Assembly: GCA_029219885.1 (NCBI GenBank)
Contig: JAQXUH010000062.1
Location: 1 to 49,626, forward strand
Length of the DNA stretch: 49,626 nucleotides
DNA from: Eubacteriales bacterium
GTDB taxonomy: Bacteria > Bacillota > Clostridia > Oscillospirales > Acutalibacteraceae
Reading direction: 5' to 3'
Both the position numbers and the translations under genes were made by a program. Each line of letters starts with the position of its first letter. Position 1 is the first letter of the stretch. This document shows positions 49,402 to 49,626 of this stretch, piece by piece. The notes under the pieces are model-generated. The model saw nothing but the letters and a program-made list of their open reading frames with translations. It was not told where the DNA came from and made no database searches.

Positions 49402-49581
49402 CTGCCCTTCTCGATAACCGCAGACTTTAGTAACCCGAACACGTTTTTTAAGGGATTTGTCTTCTGTGAAACAGGAATGCAGACCTCCCTGCTTTTGCAG
49501 GATGTTGGGAGCACAAAGTGAACAGAGCTTAACCCACCTGCTTGAGGTGCAGGTTATTCACAGCTTGCGGCGGCTGGGCGG
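49402..49581 (+). ncRNA. ssrS: 6S RNA
   Basis: The roughly 180-nt RNA folds as one long interrupted hairpin. CTGCCC (49402-49407) pairs with GGGCGG (49576-49581), CCGCA (49418-49422) with TGCGG (49566-49570), TCTGT (49463-49467) with ACAGA (49522-49526), and CTCCC (49485-49489) with GGGAG (49507-49511). The 3' segment ACAGCTTGCGGCGGCTGG is almost the same as the conserved ACAGCCTGCGGCGGC end of E. coli 6S RNA. 6S RNA mimics an open promoter and holds sigma-70/A polymerase in stationary phase. Confidence 0.82.
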
Positions 49582-49589
49582 AATTATAA

Positions 49590-49625
49590 AAAGATGTTAC
49601 CTAAGTTATCTTAAGTAACATCTTT
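49590..49625 (+). terminator. Hairpin terminator after 6S RNA
   Basis: AAAGATGTTAC (49590-49600) and GTAACATCTTT (49615-49625) form an 11-bp stem ending at the window edge, so the T tract cannot be fully seen. Confidence 0.65.
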
Positions 49626-49626
49626 T

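Overview
The window looks like a chromosomal segment of a low-GC, spore-forming Clostridia bacterium, most likely Oscillospirales/Ruminococcaceae-like. The lineage is inferred from gene content: sigK, spoVM, remA, a prkC/prpC pair, type II-A CRISPR, 6S RNA, and GPH sugar transporters next to glycosidases. Most genes lie on the minus strand. The order below is left to right, so transcription of minus-strand operons runs right to left.

1-6210: a type II-A CRISPR-Cas locus. The leader-proximal end of the array (two repeats seen) is followed by csn2, cas2, cas1 and cas9 on the minus strand. A divergent tracrRNA gene lies on the plus strand, and its promoter shares its -10 region with a candidate cas9 -10. 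A consensus promoter inside the 3' end of csn2 points into the array.

6350-11370: a two-gene operon of small proteins (a basic 68-residue peptide and a DUF7662-like protein), then a short structured plus-strand RNA gene. Next is a sulfur/Fe-S operon iscS-iscU-nadA-mnmA-nudix. Its consensus promoter is bracketed by two near-identical 21-bp boxes.

11450-17370: a Lys-rich membrane protein, the nickel-pincer cofactor genes larC, larB and larE without larA, and a GPH-type transporter with a long cytoplasmic tail.

17480-23250: a GH13 alpha-glucosidase, two compact structured RNA genes with duplicated promoters around a small ORF, a decayed glycosidase gene beside a second GPH transporter, a gene remnant, and two tRNA genes (CAU and Trp) under one consensus promoter.

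23320-32110: a YhhN-family protein and a MATE exporter; sigK; a coiled-coil peptide; two membrane-anchored parvulin foldase paralogues, each with its own promoter; and an O-antigen-ligase-like protein.

32110-45240: the conserved Firmicutes core operon yicC-remA-gmk-rpoZ-priA-def-fmt-Zn protease-rsmB-rlmN-prpC-prkC-rsgA-thiN. It is followed by two short genes, a 47-residue membrane peptide and a 29-residue SpoVM. coaBC and rpe are absent from the places they often occupy in this operon.

45400-49626: uxaB-uxaA for hexuronate catabolism, preceded by a roughly 510-nt RNA gene with its own promoter and terminator and extensive secondary structure. The window ends with a DUF1292 gene and 6S RNA on the plus strand.

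The most interesting unexplained items are the ~510-nt RNA (48391-48901), the three compact structured RNAs (7119, 19430, 19830), and the promoter architecture of the CRISPR locus.
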